DNA of 64,000 bases. Source: Prorocentrum cordatum (Eukaryota; Sar; Dinophyceae; Prorocentrales; Prorocentraceae). The notes under the pieces were generated by a model. It searched no databases. It saw only the letters and a program-made list of their open reading frames with translations, and was not told where the DNA came from. This document shows positions 11,861 through 22,139 of the stretch, piece after piece (the stretch's first letter is position 1; every line of letters starts with the position of its first letter). The position numbers and the translations under genes were made by a program. Location: positions 108,831 to 172,830 of the forward strand of contig CAUYUJ010018648.1 of NCBI GenBank assembly GCA_963575745.1, in the 5' to 3' direction.

Positions 11861-11928
11861 GCCCCGTGCGCGAGGGCGACATCCTGGCGCTCCTCGAGAC
11901 GGAGCGCGAGGCGAGGAGGCTGCGATGA
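11861..11928 (+). CDS. RPS28: ribosomal protein eS28 (RPS28), terminal exon
   Basis: Encodes the C-terminal end of the small-subunit ribosomal protein eS28, which sits near the mRNA exit channel of the 40S subunit. The 22 residues GPVREGDILALLETEREARR plus LR then TGA (11926-11928) match the eS28 C-terminus of other eukaryotes nearly residue for residue, and the protein normally stops exactly here. The codon for the first Gly is split: the sequence CGCGCAG ending at 11860 is a 3' splice site and the exon starts at 11861. The upstream intron holds GC-rich DNA and a TCC tract. The earlier exons (about 45 residues in the family) are not seen anywhere upstream in the window; they may lie beyond it, or this may be an orphan exon. 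Base composition is GC-rich like other exons in dinoflagellates. Confidence 0.85.
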
Positions 11929-12116
11929 GGTGCCCGCGCCGGGAGCGGCGAGGGCCGGCGGGCGCGCGCGCGCGCCGCCCGGCGGAGGTGCGCGGCTGGC
12001 GGTCCGGCCGCGGGCGGTGGCGCGCTGCCCTGCGACCCGCCCTGATTCTGGGCGGTGCCACGGAGGGAGGTTCGCTACCTCGGGGGGGGGGGCCTGGAGA
12101 TCGAGGGGCGAGGAGG

Positions 12117-12215
12117 ATGAGGAGGAGGAGGAGGAGGAGGAGGAGGAGGAGGAGGAGGAGGAGGAGGAGGAGGAGGAGGAGGAGGAGGAGGAGGAGGAGG
12201 AGGAGGAGGAGGAGG
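12117..12215 (+). repeat. (GGA)n microsatellite
   Basis: About 33 near-perfect GGA units, about 190 bases after the eS28 stop codon. Confidence 0.97.
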
Positions 12216-13759
12216 ATTTCCAGGATTTCCGCCCACCTAGTGTGATGGAGGCTGAGCTCCGTACTCGAGAAGCAGGTCGCGAGAGATACGATCGAGGTAC
12301 TTGCGCCTGGCATTGGTGATTCAGTGAGGACGGTACTGGTTACCTAACTCCGAAAGCTGGGCCTGGCTGAAGTAACCGCGCGATCCACACAACTAAATTC
12401 CAAGGCCTTTGTGACATCGAAGAGCGGGTGAGGGATGCGTCCAACCTCCGGCCCAATGCAAACACCGTCCAAGCGGGACTCGATCAAACTTGGGGGCAGC
12501 ACGCACTTCTTACCATTCGGACTCTTTAGCTTTCAAGGTGCTGCTCAAACGCGCTGTACAAGCTCTGCCTGACTCGGCCAGGGTGTGGGCAGACGCGAAG
12601 CGAGCTGAGACCACCGGTGGTGGAGGACGAGGCAGGGAGGGAGGAGGGGTTCCTTCGGGAACGGGTTGCCTGGCCTGAGCACCCTGTGAGACGCGTATGG
12701 GCTCGAGGCCCACCCTCAACAAGCGACGACGTACCAGGCGGGCCTTCCGTTCGACACTATGTACCTCAAATCTTTCTGCCTCGGAGACTCTGGCCCTATC
12801 GGCCACCTCTACTGCCAGAACGTCCACGCAAGCGTTACCTTGGATGAGCCAACTGAGCCACCTCTGTTCCAAGATTTCCCTTCTTTTAAACTGGGACGGG
12901 ATCTGCACAACTGCTGCTTGGGACTCGATCCTGCCTCGACCAGCTAGCATAGCACCTATCTTCTTCTGGGAAAGCGAATGGCCGATTCGAAGGCTTGCAA
13001 CTCGCCTCTGGGAACAGATTGCGCGGGCCCTGCCAAGGGCCCCCAGACGTGGCCCCCTTGGACGCACGGGGAACAGGAGCTACACACTGCTACATCCAGA
13101 CCTGCGCGTCTTGGCCTGCTGTCGTGGGAGTCCTTGCCTCCTGAGGCGTGTCATAAAGCGCACAGCGGACGATCCTGGGTCCCGAGCCCCAGGCATTCTG
13201 GGCCGACAAGCCCCCCGTTCAGGTTGAACCCAAAACAACTCTCTTTGCTTACGGGCGATGAAACCTCGGCCCACTCGGCGGAGATGACACCCCTTATCCA
13301 GAAAGAAGGGGAAGACTCATGCTCGGCCACTGCCTGTGGCAACAGCTCGTCCGACTGAGCGACAGCAGCGGCATCACGATGTCTGCTGCCCGACCAACAA
13401 TGGTGACCACGTGAGTCAGGTACTTCGCCACATCTGTCGCGTTTGTCGTGTACTGGAAGCTTGGCCTCGAATTTCCTCAGCTGGGTCCCGAATCCGCCCT
13501 TAGCGATCGTGACCAGGAGTTCCGACAACTGCTTCCCCTCTCCCGCATGCAACAGGGACGGGACGGAACGACGATAGCCGTCGATGTCTGCGCCGTGCAC
13601 CGAGCCGTCACCACAGACAAGGCTGGCCGCCTCCTGCCGTGGTGCTCCTCGCACTCGGCCAGCAGTGGCTGCGCCTGGTCCAGGCCAGCGAGAGCAGATG
13701 TCGGGAATTCCCGATCCGTTGAGGCAGGACTGATCGGAGAAGGGAGGGAGGGAGGGAGG
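12216..13759. other. no gene I can support; probable degraded LINE
   Basis: Low-repeat sequence with open frames on both strands, none with recognisable motifs. Its right end grades into the RT relic at 13760, so much of it may be the rest of that element. Confidence 0.4.
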
Positions 13760-13945
13760 ATGAGACACAGCCGACCCGAATCAGAAGGATGCGCGATAAG
13801 GATGTAAGGACTTTTGAAGGCCACGTCGGCACTTTGCGGGCGGGGCGCGGCCAGCGAAAGCGGCCAAGGATGTACCGAGGAGGCAAGGATGTAAGGGTAC
13901 CCTTGGGAAGGTTGCCAATCCTTACTATGCGGGTTGACTATATTG
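13760..13945 (+). pseudogene. third copy of the RT relic (fragment)
   Basis: Reads as the reverse complement of 1010-1190: ATAAGGATGCGCG-like start, GGGGCGCGGCCAGCGAAAG, and AGGGTACCCTTGGGAAGGTTGC. In plus-strand translation it gives the same RAGRGQRK core as the minus-strand relics. It is bounded on the right by a (GGA)n tract. Too short to function. Confidence 0.7.
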
Positions 13946-13964
13946 GCAATTTGTAAGTGGAGAG

Positions 13965-14049
13965 GAGGGGGAGGAAGAGGAGGAGGAGGAGGAGGAGGAG
14001 GAGGAGGAGGAGGAGGAGGAGGAGGAGGAGGTGGAGGAGGAGGAGGATA
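13965..14049 (+). repeat. (GGA)n microsatellite
   Basis: Pure GGA tract directly after the LINE fragment. Confidence 0.97.
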
Positions 14050-14760
14050 CCCCTGCCACCGAGTTTCGCCTCGAGCTGGTTCAGCTCCCCTCCCTCCGCG
14101 CGCCCCCCTGCGGGGGCGCAGGCGCCGCGGCGGCTGGGACCACGCCTCCGCGGCACTGTCGCTGCCGAGAGCCGCGCCTCTGCAGGCGGCCCCCCGCGTG
14201 CGAGGCGCCTCCGAGGGAGCGCCTCGCCCTCGAGGCACCTCAGGGAGGCCCGGGCCGCTCCCCGCGGCGGAGGTGCGCAGCGGACGGCCCGCGGCCGGCG
14301 GCGGAGGCGGGGCGAGGCTGCCTCCGCGGGCGGAAGCCTGGCGGAAGGGCGGCGGCGGCTTGGAGTTCGGCGGGCGCGGGGGGGCGAGCGATGAGGGCAA
14401 GGCGGGCGGCGGGGCTTCTCAGAAGCGCTCTGGCCTTCTGAGATGTCTTCCAGCGTCTTCGGGGAAGGCTTCTGGAAGCATTCTCCGAAGGCCGGGGGGC
14501 TTCTGGGCCTTCTGGGAAGGCCCGTCGCTTCTCCCTCCCTCCCTGGGCCCGCCGCTGACAAGTGTCCACAAGTCGCATCGCCCGTCTGCCTGCGCCTGCT
14601 GGGGCCCCGATCTGGCAAGACGTCAGATCGCGCCAAGACGACCGTGCGGGTAGAGTTTTTCCCACGAGGCCCACCACGCAACTTCCAGCGACAAGGGAGA
14701 TCAGCGCGCACAGGAAGGACGGCTGACAGAAGCCAGCGGGAGTAAAGAATGCGCCCCCTC
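14050..14760. other. GC-rich island with CTTCT/GAAG fold-back units
   Basis: 14050-14420 is over 75% GC by eye and open in several frames on both strands; no protein recognised. 14418-14525 is a run of short inverted units of the form CTTCTnnGAAG, also seen at 36120-36270 and 42885-42965. Confidence 0.5.
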
Positions 14761-15600
14761 AAGAGATGCCAGTGTTTTTAGACGAAGATGCGCCTGGCGC
14801 GCCCCAGGGGCGGCGTCGTGCCCGCCGGGCGGCGCTTTCCAGGCAGCGGCAGCCGCACCATCCTCTTGCCCGTGCCCCTGGCGCACAGCTCTTGCCGGCA
14901 GGGTCGTGCGGGGTCTTGCCGCACGCCTCACGCTTCTTGTCCTGCGGGGTAGTGCGGCTGCCGGCAGGCCCCGCGGGCCGCGGTGGTGGTACCGTGCAGC
15001 CTCCGTAGTTGGCTCAGCTGCTTCCGCTGCCTTGGGCTCCGCAGCTGCAGAGCTTCCTGGCTGCCTGCGCAATGGCTTGCTCGTCGGCCAGCGCTTTGTG
15101 TGTTGGCTGTCCGGAGGTGTTGCTTGAGCTGCGCCGCGGGCTCCTGGGCCTCCTTCTGGAACTACGCCAAGACCTGCTGCTTGACCTCCTTGACCGCCTC
15201 GAGCTCTCATGGGTCAACCTCGCCAGGGTCTACCTCAAGGTCAGCGGCGACGGCGGAAACATGATCGGCCGCAAGCTCGTCTATGTTGGAGCTCAGCAAC
15301 AATTCGAGAATCCCGTCTCCGGGAACCATGCTTTCAGAGTGGAACTAGCTGCTCGATGTCCTGTAGGGCGAGGGCGATGCTGGTCTCGTCGCGGGGTGCC
15401 CCGTGTGTGCCATCTGCCCAGCTGCCGTCGTCGCTGGTGTGCCGCTTCTGCTTGGCCCACTCGTGGCGTGAGAGCTGAGCGCCACACTAGCACCTGAAGC
15501 CGGGCTGCTCGAGCTCATCGTCCCATGCGCACTGGTGGCATTTCGCCACGCCACACACGGCGTACGTCCGCTTAGCCTTGGGCGCCATCGGTCCGTGGTG
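14760..15600 (-). pseudogene. LINE N-terminal region (zinc ribbon plus coiled coil)
   Basis: Minus-strand frame beginning MAPKAKRTYAVCGVAKCHQC, with paired cysteines (CGVAKCHQC, then FRC and a further Cys pair past a TGA at 15485-15487). It continues in shifted frames into Gln/Lys/Ala-rich coiled-coil sequence (KEVKQQVLA, FQKEAQEPAAQLKQHL at about 15130-15190). The same layout, Cys-ribbon then coiled coil, opens the LINE at 53.9 kb. Several stops and shifts show it is dead. A GAT/TCC-rich region lies upstream of it on its strand. Confidence 0.45.
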
Positions 15601-15839
15601 CCTGTCCGACAGCTCCAGGACCGCTTCGGCACGGAATATGCCAGGAAGGATATGACTACCCCGACGGCAAGAAGGCGTGGTCGAGTACAGCGCGCCCGTT
15701 CTACAGATGCGCTGGGGTCTCGGCTTTACGGGCCGGGCCCGGGGGAGGCCTCGCCTGTGCCAGACGCTAGGGAGAACGAGGAGCAGTAGGAGTAGGATGG
15801 AGAACAGGGGGAGAAGGGTGAGGATGAACACGTGAAGGG

Positions 15840-16144
15840 GGATGGTGAGAAGTACGATAAGTGTAATCATAATGGTGGTTAGGATGAGAATGCGAATGAT
15901 GATTATGATTGTGATGATGATTATGATGATGCTGATATTGATGATTCTGTTGGTGACGATGCTGATGCTGATTCTGATGATGCTGATGAAGCTGATGACG
16001 ATCGTGTTGACATTGAGAAAGGTGTTGAGGTTGAGATTCGGATCTAGGTTCAGGATGAGGATGAGGATGATCATGATGACGATGATGGCGCTACCGCCGC
16101 CGCCGCCGCCGCCGCCGATGATGATGATGATGATGATGATGATG

Positions 16145-16176
<32 letters not shown>

Positions 16177-16520
16177 CATGCTGACGATGACGATGACGAT
16201 GATGATGCTGCTGATGATGACGATGATGCTGATGATGATGATGGTGGTGATGATGATGATGATGATGACGATGACGAACATGATGATGTCGATGCTCATC
16301 ATGTTGGTGATGATGTTGATGTTAATGATGATTATGATGATGAGGATGAGGATGAGGATGATGCTGATGAGGATGATGGTGATGATGATGCTGATGGTGG
16401 TTATGATGATGCTGATGCTGATGCTGATGCTGCCAGTGATGATGATGATGCTGATGATGATATTCATGATGCTGCTGATGACGATGCTGATGATGATGCG
16501 GATGATGCTGATTATTGTTG

Positions 16521-16568
<48 letters not shown>

Positions 16569-16572
16569 CACT

Positions 16573-16603
<31 letters not shown>

Positions 16604-17721
16604 ATATTGATGATGATGGAGGTGTTGCTGATGATGAGGATTCTGATGACGCCGATGATGACGATGATGCTGATGATGATGATGATGATGACGATCATGA
16701 TGATTATTATAATGAGCATTCTGATGCTGCTGATGATGCGGATGATTGATGCTGCTGCTGATGATGCTGATGATGATGTTGCTGACGCTGACGAGGTTGA
16801 TGATGAGGGTGATAATGAAGATGATGGTGATACTGATGGTGTTCACGATGATGACGATGATGATGAGGATGCAACCGCTGCTGATGACTATGATGCTGAT
16901 GATGATGAATCGGCTGCTGATGCTGCTGATGAGGCTGATGCCGATGCTGATGAGTACGATGACGATGCAAATGATGTTGATGCTGATTCTGATGATGATG
17001 CTGACGATGATGATAATGATGAAGATGCGGATGATGATGCTGATGGTGACGATGGTGGTGATGATGATGATGATGACGAGTATGATGACGTTGATGCTGA
17101 TGACGATGATGATGCTGCTGCTGATGATGATGTTGATGACGACGATGCTGAAGATGATTATGAAGAGGAATATTTTGAGGAATATGCTGAGGCTGCTGCT
17201 GATGATGATGATGATGATGATGATGACGGTGGTGGTGGTGATGATTATGATGAGGATGATAAGGATGATGATATTGATTATGATGATGCTGATGATGCTG
17301 CTGCTGATGATGATCAGGATGAGTGTGCTGATGATACTGGTGATGCTGCTGCTGGTAATGATGATGCTGATGATGACGATGATGCTGATGCTGATGATGA
17401 TACCGATGATGCTGATGATGATGCTGATGCTGATGCTGATGCTGATGATGCTGATGATGATGATGATGATGATGATGATGGTGATGGTGGTGGTGGTGAT
17501 AATGATGACGATGGTGGTGGGTTTGTTGACGACGATGATGATTGCGCTAATGCTGATGTTGATGCTGCTGTTGATGATGATGTTGATGCTAATGCTGATG
17601 CTGATTCTGCTGATGATGCTGATGATGACGATGATGATGATGATGATGTTGATGATGATGATGATGACGATGACGATGACGATGATGATGATGCTGATGC
17701 TGATGCTGATGCTGATGCTGC

Positions 17722-17792
<71 letters not shown>

Positions 17793-17880
17793 CGGAGGAG
17801 GAGGAGGAGGAGGAGGACGATGAGGAGGAGGACGAGCAGGACGAGGAGGACATGGAGGAGGGCGAGGAGAGGGAGGAGGA
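15840..17880 (+). repeat. compound (GAT)n/(GCT)n array ending in (GGA)n
   Basis: About 2 kb of GAT with interspersed GCT, GGT and GAC triplets, passing into GGA at about 17790. A 692-residue open frame here translates to poly-Met then poly-Asp and is not a gene. Confidence 0.95.
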
Positions 17881-18845
17881 AGCTGTGGAGGGGGGGAGGA
17901 GTATGAGGAGTGACAGGTAGGGGAGTGATGATTAGAAGGGGAACGAGAGAAGCCGGATGCAGAGGGGAGTCAAGAGAAGGATGAGGATACTTATCATGGA
18001 GTGAGTGAGTGAGTGCGGGGGCAGTAGGTGGAGCGGTAGGAGCGGGAGCAGTGGTTGGGAGGAGGCGTGCGGGGAGGAGGAAGAGGATAAAGAAGAGGAG
18101 AAGGAGGAGGACCTCGGCGAACTTCCGCTTCCCTGGCTGCTTCTCTCGCCGCTGCTCTCACTCCCCTTCGTCCTCGTCCTCGTCCTCATCATCCTTGTTG
18201 TCGTCGCTCATCGCCACTGCTCTCCACAGGAGGCAAGTGAGTGGCTGCACTGGCTGGGCAGTTGGGGCGCGAACAGGTATCATGAATTGCTAGAGACGCC
18301 TGAGGTAGTGCACAGAGCTTCTAAAGCTGAAGATATTGTGATCAAACTTTGATCCTGTGCCTTTCGACCGCGTGGGAGAGTGAGTTGTTGAAGGGTAGTG
18401 GCCAAGTTTGAGATGCAGTCCGGGTCTCGTCGCAAGTGGGCTCTCAGGGCTCTTCGCCCAGTGCTCATGCTTACTTCCTTTTCCACGAGAGTGTTCAGCG
18501 ATCGCGGTGGCCCCCGTGACGCTGCGCACCGGGCCGGGGCTTATCTCGTGCCCCCCCCGATGAGATGGCTTGTTGACGTTTCGGACAGCCCGCTTGACAT
18601 TGTTGTGTTGTGAGGCCGCTGACCGTGCCGGCGAAGTGTCTCTTGAGACGCCTCGCCGGTCTGGTCAGACCAGGGCGCCGAGCCCCGCAAAGCCACCGCC
18701 AAGGCGCAACCGCAGAGCCCTCGGACCCCGACGCGGCCGACCGCCCGCGCGGCGGCCGCGGAGACCGCGGCCCGCCGCCTCCCAAGAGGGGCCCGGCGCC
18801 CCCGCGCCCGCGGGCCGCAGGCGCGGCGACGGCCCGCCGACGGCC
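17881..18845. other. mostly unassigned; possible terminal exon 18229-18352
   Basis: A pyrimidine-rich stretch ending TCTCCACAG at 18228 looks like a 3' splice site. The open frame after it (plus strand, EASEWLHWLGSWGANRYHEL onward, stop at 18350-18352) has natural amino-acid composition and could be a last exon. No family recognised. The rest, to 18845, has no gene I can support. Confidence 0.25.
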
Positions 18846-19200
18846 ATGGCCGCGGCGCTCGCCCGGGCCCTGCGGGTGGGCCCCGCCTCGCTGCCTGGCG
18901 GCGGCCCGCCGGCGCGCGGCCTCGGGCGCGGGCTGCGGCTGCCGCGGGCGCTGGCCTGCGGCGGCTGCGGCGGCCGCGGCCCGCGGGGCGGCGGCGGCGA
19001 GCCGAGCAGCGGCAGCCGCTGCGCGGGGCGCCGCAGGCACGGCGCGGAGGGGTGCCGCAGGCACTGCGCGGCGGCGGCGGCGCCCGCGGCGGCGGCGGCC
19101 GCGGCCTCGCTGGGGGCGGCCTCGGCGGGGCGGCGGCGCCGGCGCGAGGAGAGCGGGCGGGGGAGAGACGCCGATGCCGCTGCTCGTCCTCGGGGAGGTC
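18846..19200 (+). CDS. hypothetical, possible first exon
   Basis: ATG at 18846 lies in a good initiation context (GGCCATGGCC) and opens a frame MAAALARALRVGPASLPGGG that is Ala/Arg/Gly-rich and basic, as in an organelle-targeting leader, but it is also extremely GC-rich, which keeps any frame open by chance. The frame continues to 19820 through sequence of a different character and into a tandem repeat, so any true exon must end earlier; a GT donor near 19198 is possible. No domain recognised. Confidence 0.2.
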
Positions 19201-19450
19201 AAGCATGGACTAAGGCACGTAGACTAGCGACGGGTTTCGTTTCCGTGCTTCATCGGCGCGCCGCGTCGCCAGACGAGGCGGAGATTGGCGCCATGTGTAA
19301 CCGAACGCGGGCGATAATAAATCATATCCCCCCTTTAACCCCCTCTGTTTTGATTATCCCCGTCCAACAGGATTTAATTGTGGAGATAGGCGCGGAGGCC
19401 GAACTTTATAATCCACGGGGGAAGTTGCAAATCGAAGTTGCTATCATCTC

Positions 19451-19672
19451 ATGCAGACTAGCGAGAGCATCAAAAACGCTGAGCATGGCCATGGTGGTCT
19501 CACCACACCTGCGTCCGCAAGCGCCGCCGCCAAGCTTTGCACCAAGTGTCTCCCATGCAAGGACGGCTCCAAAGGATGCCGTGCTTGCATGGGAGAGTGG
19601 TTCGACGTTCAGCGCAAGAGAGGCTTCTTGGCCAGATCGGCAAAGGATCTCTCTTGCGCTGGCAAAATGTAG
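19451..19672 (+). CDS. hypothetical small Cys-rich ORF
   Basis: ORF of 73 residues. The middle reads KLCTKCLPCKDGSKGCRACM, five cysteines in a zinc-binding-like spacing. No family recognised, no upstream signal, and it abuts a 62-bp tandem array. It could be chance. Confidence 0.15.
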   Translation: MQTSESIKNAEHGHGGLTTPASASAAAKLCTKCLPCKDGSKGCRACMGEWFDVQRKRGFLARSAKDLSCAGKM

Positions 19673-19965
19673 GCACGAGCCTCGGGGACAATCGAGTCAG
19701 TCTTGTGCCGAGCGTCTGCTTGCAAGTTGTATAGCCACTAGCCTCAGAGATCTCTCGACTCAGCCTTGTGCCGAGCGCCTGCTGGCAAGCTGTATAGCCA
19801 CGGGCCTCGAGATCTCTTGAGTCAGCCTTGTGCCGAGCGCGTGCTGGCAAGTCGTATAGCCACGAGCCTCGAGATCTCTCGAGTCAGCCTTGTGCCGATC
19901 GCGTGCTGGCAAGTCGTATAGTTACGAGCCTCGAGATCTCTAGAGTCAGCCTTATGCCGGGCGCC
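19672..19965 (+). repeat. 62-bp tandem array, about 4.5 units
   Basis: Units start at GTCAG/CTCAG positions 19696, 19759, 19821, 19883 and 19945 (period 62-63). Each holds CTTGTGCCGAGCG, TATAGCCAC and CTCGAGATCTCT. Right end passes directly into (CAT)n. Confidence 0.95.
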
Positions 19966-19971
19966 CAGGAT

Positions 19972-19974
19972 CAC

Positions 19975-20010
<36 letters not shown>

Positions 20011-20100
20011 AATCATCATCATCATCACCATCAGCATCAGCATCAGCGTCATCATCATCGCCATCATCATCATCATCAACATCATCATCATCGTCATCGC

Positions 20101-20161
<61 letters not shown>
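19972..20161 (+). repeat. (CAT)n microsatellite
   Basis: CAT with CAG/CGT interruptions; reverse complement of the GAT arrays elsewhere. Confidence 0.97.
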
Positions 20162-20770
20162 TTCCTCATCCCCGGGAAACTCTTTTACACCCCAGACTTT
20201 CTATTATCCCCGGTGATTGTTATCGCCCGCGCACGGGTAGGGGGGTGCGTTCCCCCATCCGTGGATTCGGCGCCCGCGCGCCAACTCCACGGATGCCTCG
20301 TCTACGTCCGCGTGCGCGCGACGTCCTGGGCAGCCCTCGTCGCCACGGCTGGATCTCCCTCGAGGTTCTGGCCAGAGCGCACCCCGGGAGACGCCCCGGG
20401 AGCACGCTTGGCTCCGTGCCGTGCCGACGCTGCGGCGACCCCGCCGTGGGCGTTCCACGCCGGAGCGCCGCCAGGGGCCCCGATTCGGCCAGCATGGGGA
20501 GATCTGGCGATCGAGAAGCCTCCAACCGTTCAAGGTCGAGCGATCCACGCGGTGTCGGGAAGCAGCGTCAGGGCCGTCATCGCGCGAGCCTGCCGTCGCG
20601 GCTCCAGTGCCTTCCCGGGCCCGCGGCGTCGTGCCGATTTTCCACAGCGTCGGCACCAGGAGGTCTCGACCCTGGGTCGTTTCGTGACGATCCTCGAGGC
20701 CCGCCACGCGGGCCCCTGGGGCTGAAACCAGCGAAACACTTTCTTTCTGCCTGACTCGAGGGGTCTGGCG
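20162..20770. other. GC-rich, no gene supported; holds a dispersed repeat
   Basis: 20480-20600 shares the motif CAAGGTCGAGCGATCCACGC and its flanks with 45230-45300 (CAAGGTTGAACGATCCACGC). Open frames exist on both strands but none is recognisable. Confidence 0.4.
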
Positions 20771-20845
20771 ACTCCTCCTCCTCCTCCTCCTCCTCCTCCT
20801 CCTCCTCCTCCTCCTCCTCCGTGATCTCTTTTCTTGTCTTGCAGG
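20757..20845 (+). repeat. TCC cassette 1 with splice-acceptor-like end
   Basis: GGGTCTGGCGACTC, then (TCC)n, then CGTGATCTCTTTTCTTGTCTTGCAG (ends 20845). The same order recurs at 21040-21276. The end looks like a polypyrimidine tract plus AG, so this may be an intron 3' end. Confidence 0.6.
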
Positions 20846-21037
20846 CTTCATCTAGGCCTCTTAGATGGTGTCCGAGTAGATGGGGCCGAAGGATCGCTCC
20901 GCATCGCCGATGCCTTGGCGATGCGGCTCGATGTGGAGCCCGAGGCCGACGTCGCCGATGCATCGGTGATCCAGTGCAATCCTCCGACCCCATCTGCTCG
21001 GACCCCATCTACATCTAGGATGCCTCTACTAAATCTA

Positions 21038-21276
21038 GGGGGTCTGGCGACTCGTCCTCCTCCTGCTCTTCCTCCTCCTCCTCCTGCTCCTGCTCCTCCT
21101 CCTCCTGCTCCTCCTCTTCCTGCTCCTCCTGCTGCTCCTCCTCGTCCTTCTGCTGCTGCTCCTCCTCCTCCTCCTTCACCCCTTCTCCTCCTCCTCCTCC
21201 TCCTCCTCCTCCTCCTCCTCCTCCTCCTCCTCCTCCTCCTCCCCCGTGATCTCTTCTCCTGTCCCTCCGGCTCCAG
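21038..21276 (+). repeat. TCC cassette 2 with splice-acceptor-like end
   Basis: GGGTCTGGCGACTCG, then about 190 bases of TCC/TGC triplets, then CGTGATCTCTTCTCCTG and an AG at 21275-21276. Parallel to cassette 1. Confidence 0.6.
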
Positions 21277-21535
21277 GAGAAGGCGAGGGCGCTGCTGCAG
21301 CTCGGGCAGCTCCGGCTGTCGCTGCTGCCCTTGGGCGGCGAGGAGCCGAGCGCCCCGGGCGCGCTGGCGTGCGACAGCCTGGCCTGGCGCCGCGCGCGGG
21401 TGCCCCGCGCCGCGGCATCGGACGCCGCGGCCGTCTGGTCTGGCTGGGAGGGGCTGCTGTGCTCCCCGAAGCCGGGCGCGCCCCAGGCTCCGAGGAGCTC
21501 GGGGCTCCAGGGGCGGGGGTCAAGACACGCGGGGG
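21277..21535 (+). CDS. hypothetical, possible internal exon
   Basis: After the acceptor-like CTCCGGCTCCAG, the frame reads EKARALLQLGQLRLSLLPLG and continues LACDSLAWRRARV, with protein-like composition although GC-rich. No donor site is certain and no family recognised. Support is positional only. Confidence 0.25.
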
Positions 21536-21589
21536 GCTCCGTCAGAGCGCGGGGTGTGGGAGGGTCCTGGGAGAGCCGCGGGCGCACTG

Positions 21590-21690
21590 ACCCGGGCGTG
21601 GGTGCCAGATCCTGCAGGAACCTGCAGGCTCTTGCAGGGTCCCGCACGGCCCGACCGACCCGGGTCTGGATTGACCCGGGCCAGCAGATG
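21590..21690 (+). repeat. CCTGCAGG-rich dispersed repeat, copy 2
   Basis: TCCTGCAGGA-type units followed by GGATTGACCCGGGCCAG; see 3085-3235. Confidence 0.7.
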
Positions 21691-22139
21691 CCCGAGAGGA
21701 TTGGGGGACCACCGACGGTCCACACCCAGAGGCCCGAGGCTCCGAAGACGGTCGGGGCGGCCCGTTTCTGGCCACGTTTGTTCGGCTTCCCGGGGCCCTC
21801 CACGGGCCCCGTGGCCGTTTAAAACGATTCAGGAGGAACCATTGGCCCTAGGGAAGTGATCCAGATCTCCAGAGGGTCACGCATCGAACAACATTGTAGC
21901 GCCGGCTGCGTGTGCAGGTGCAGTCGAGCGGCATGTGCCCAGACGTACTCGCATCGGGGAGAAGGCCTCGGCGGACGATGTTTGACCGTGTTCCGTCTCT
22001 GGGGGCCCTCACCAGGCCCCGGGACCGTCAGAAAACGATTAGTGATGAGAAGGCGGCCCTGGGGAAAGGGTCGAGACTTCCAGGGACCACGTATTGAACA
22101 AATGACTCCAGCAAAGCATCCGAATAGCAGCAAAGGGCC
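21691..22139. other. no gene seen
   Basis: Unique-looking sequence between the dispersed repeat and the minisatellite. A short element GGGACCGTCAGAAAACGATT at 22019 resembles GGCCGTTTAAAACGATT at 21811, suggesting a diverged tandem unit. Confidence 0.4.

Noticed and set aside
13151-13768. 205-codon minus-strand frame as a gene
   Set aside because: Overlaps the plus-strand LINE fragment and has no recognisable motif.
15842-17920. 692-codon open frame (poly-Met then poly-Asp)
   Set aside because: Translation of a GAT array; the frame is open because GAT has no stop in the sense frames. No natural composition.
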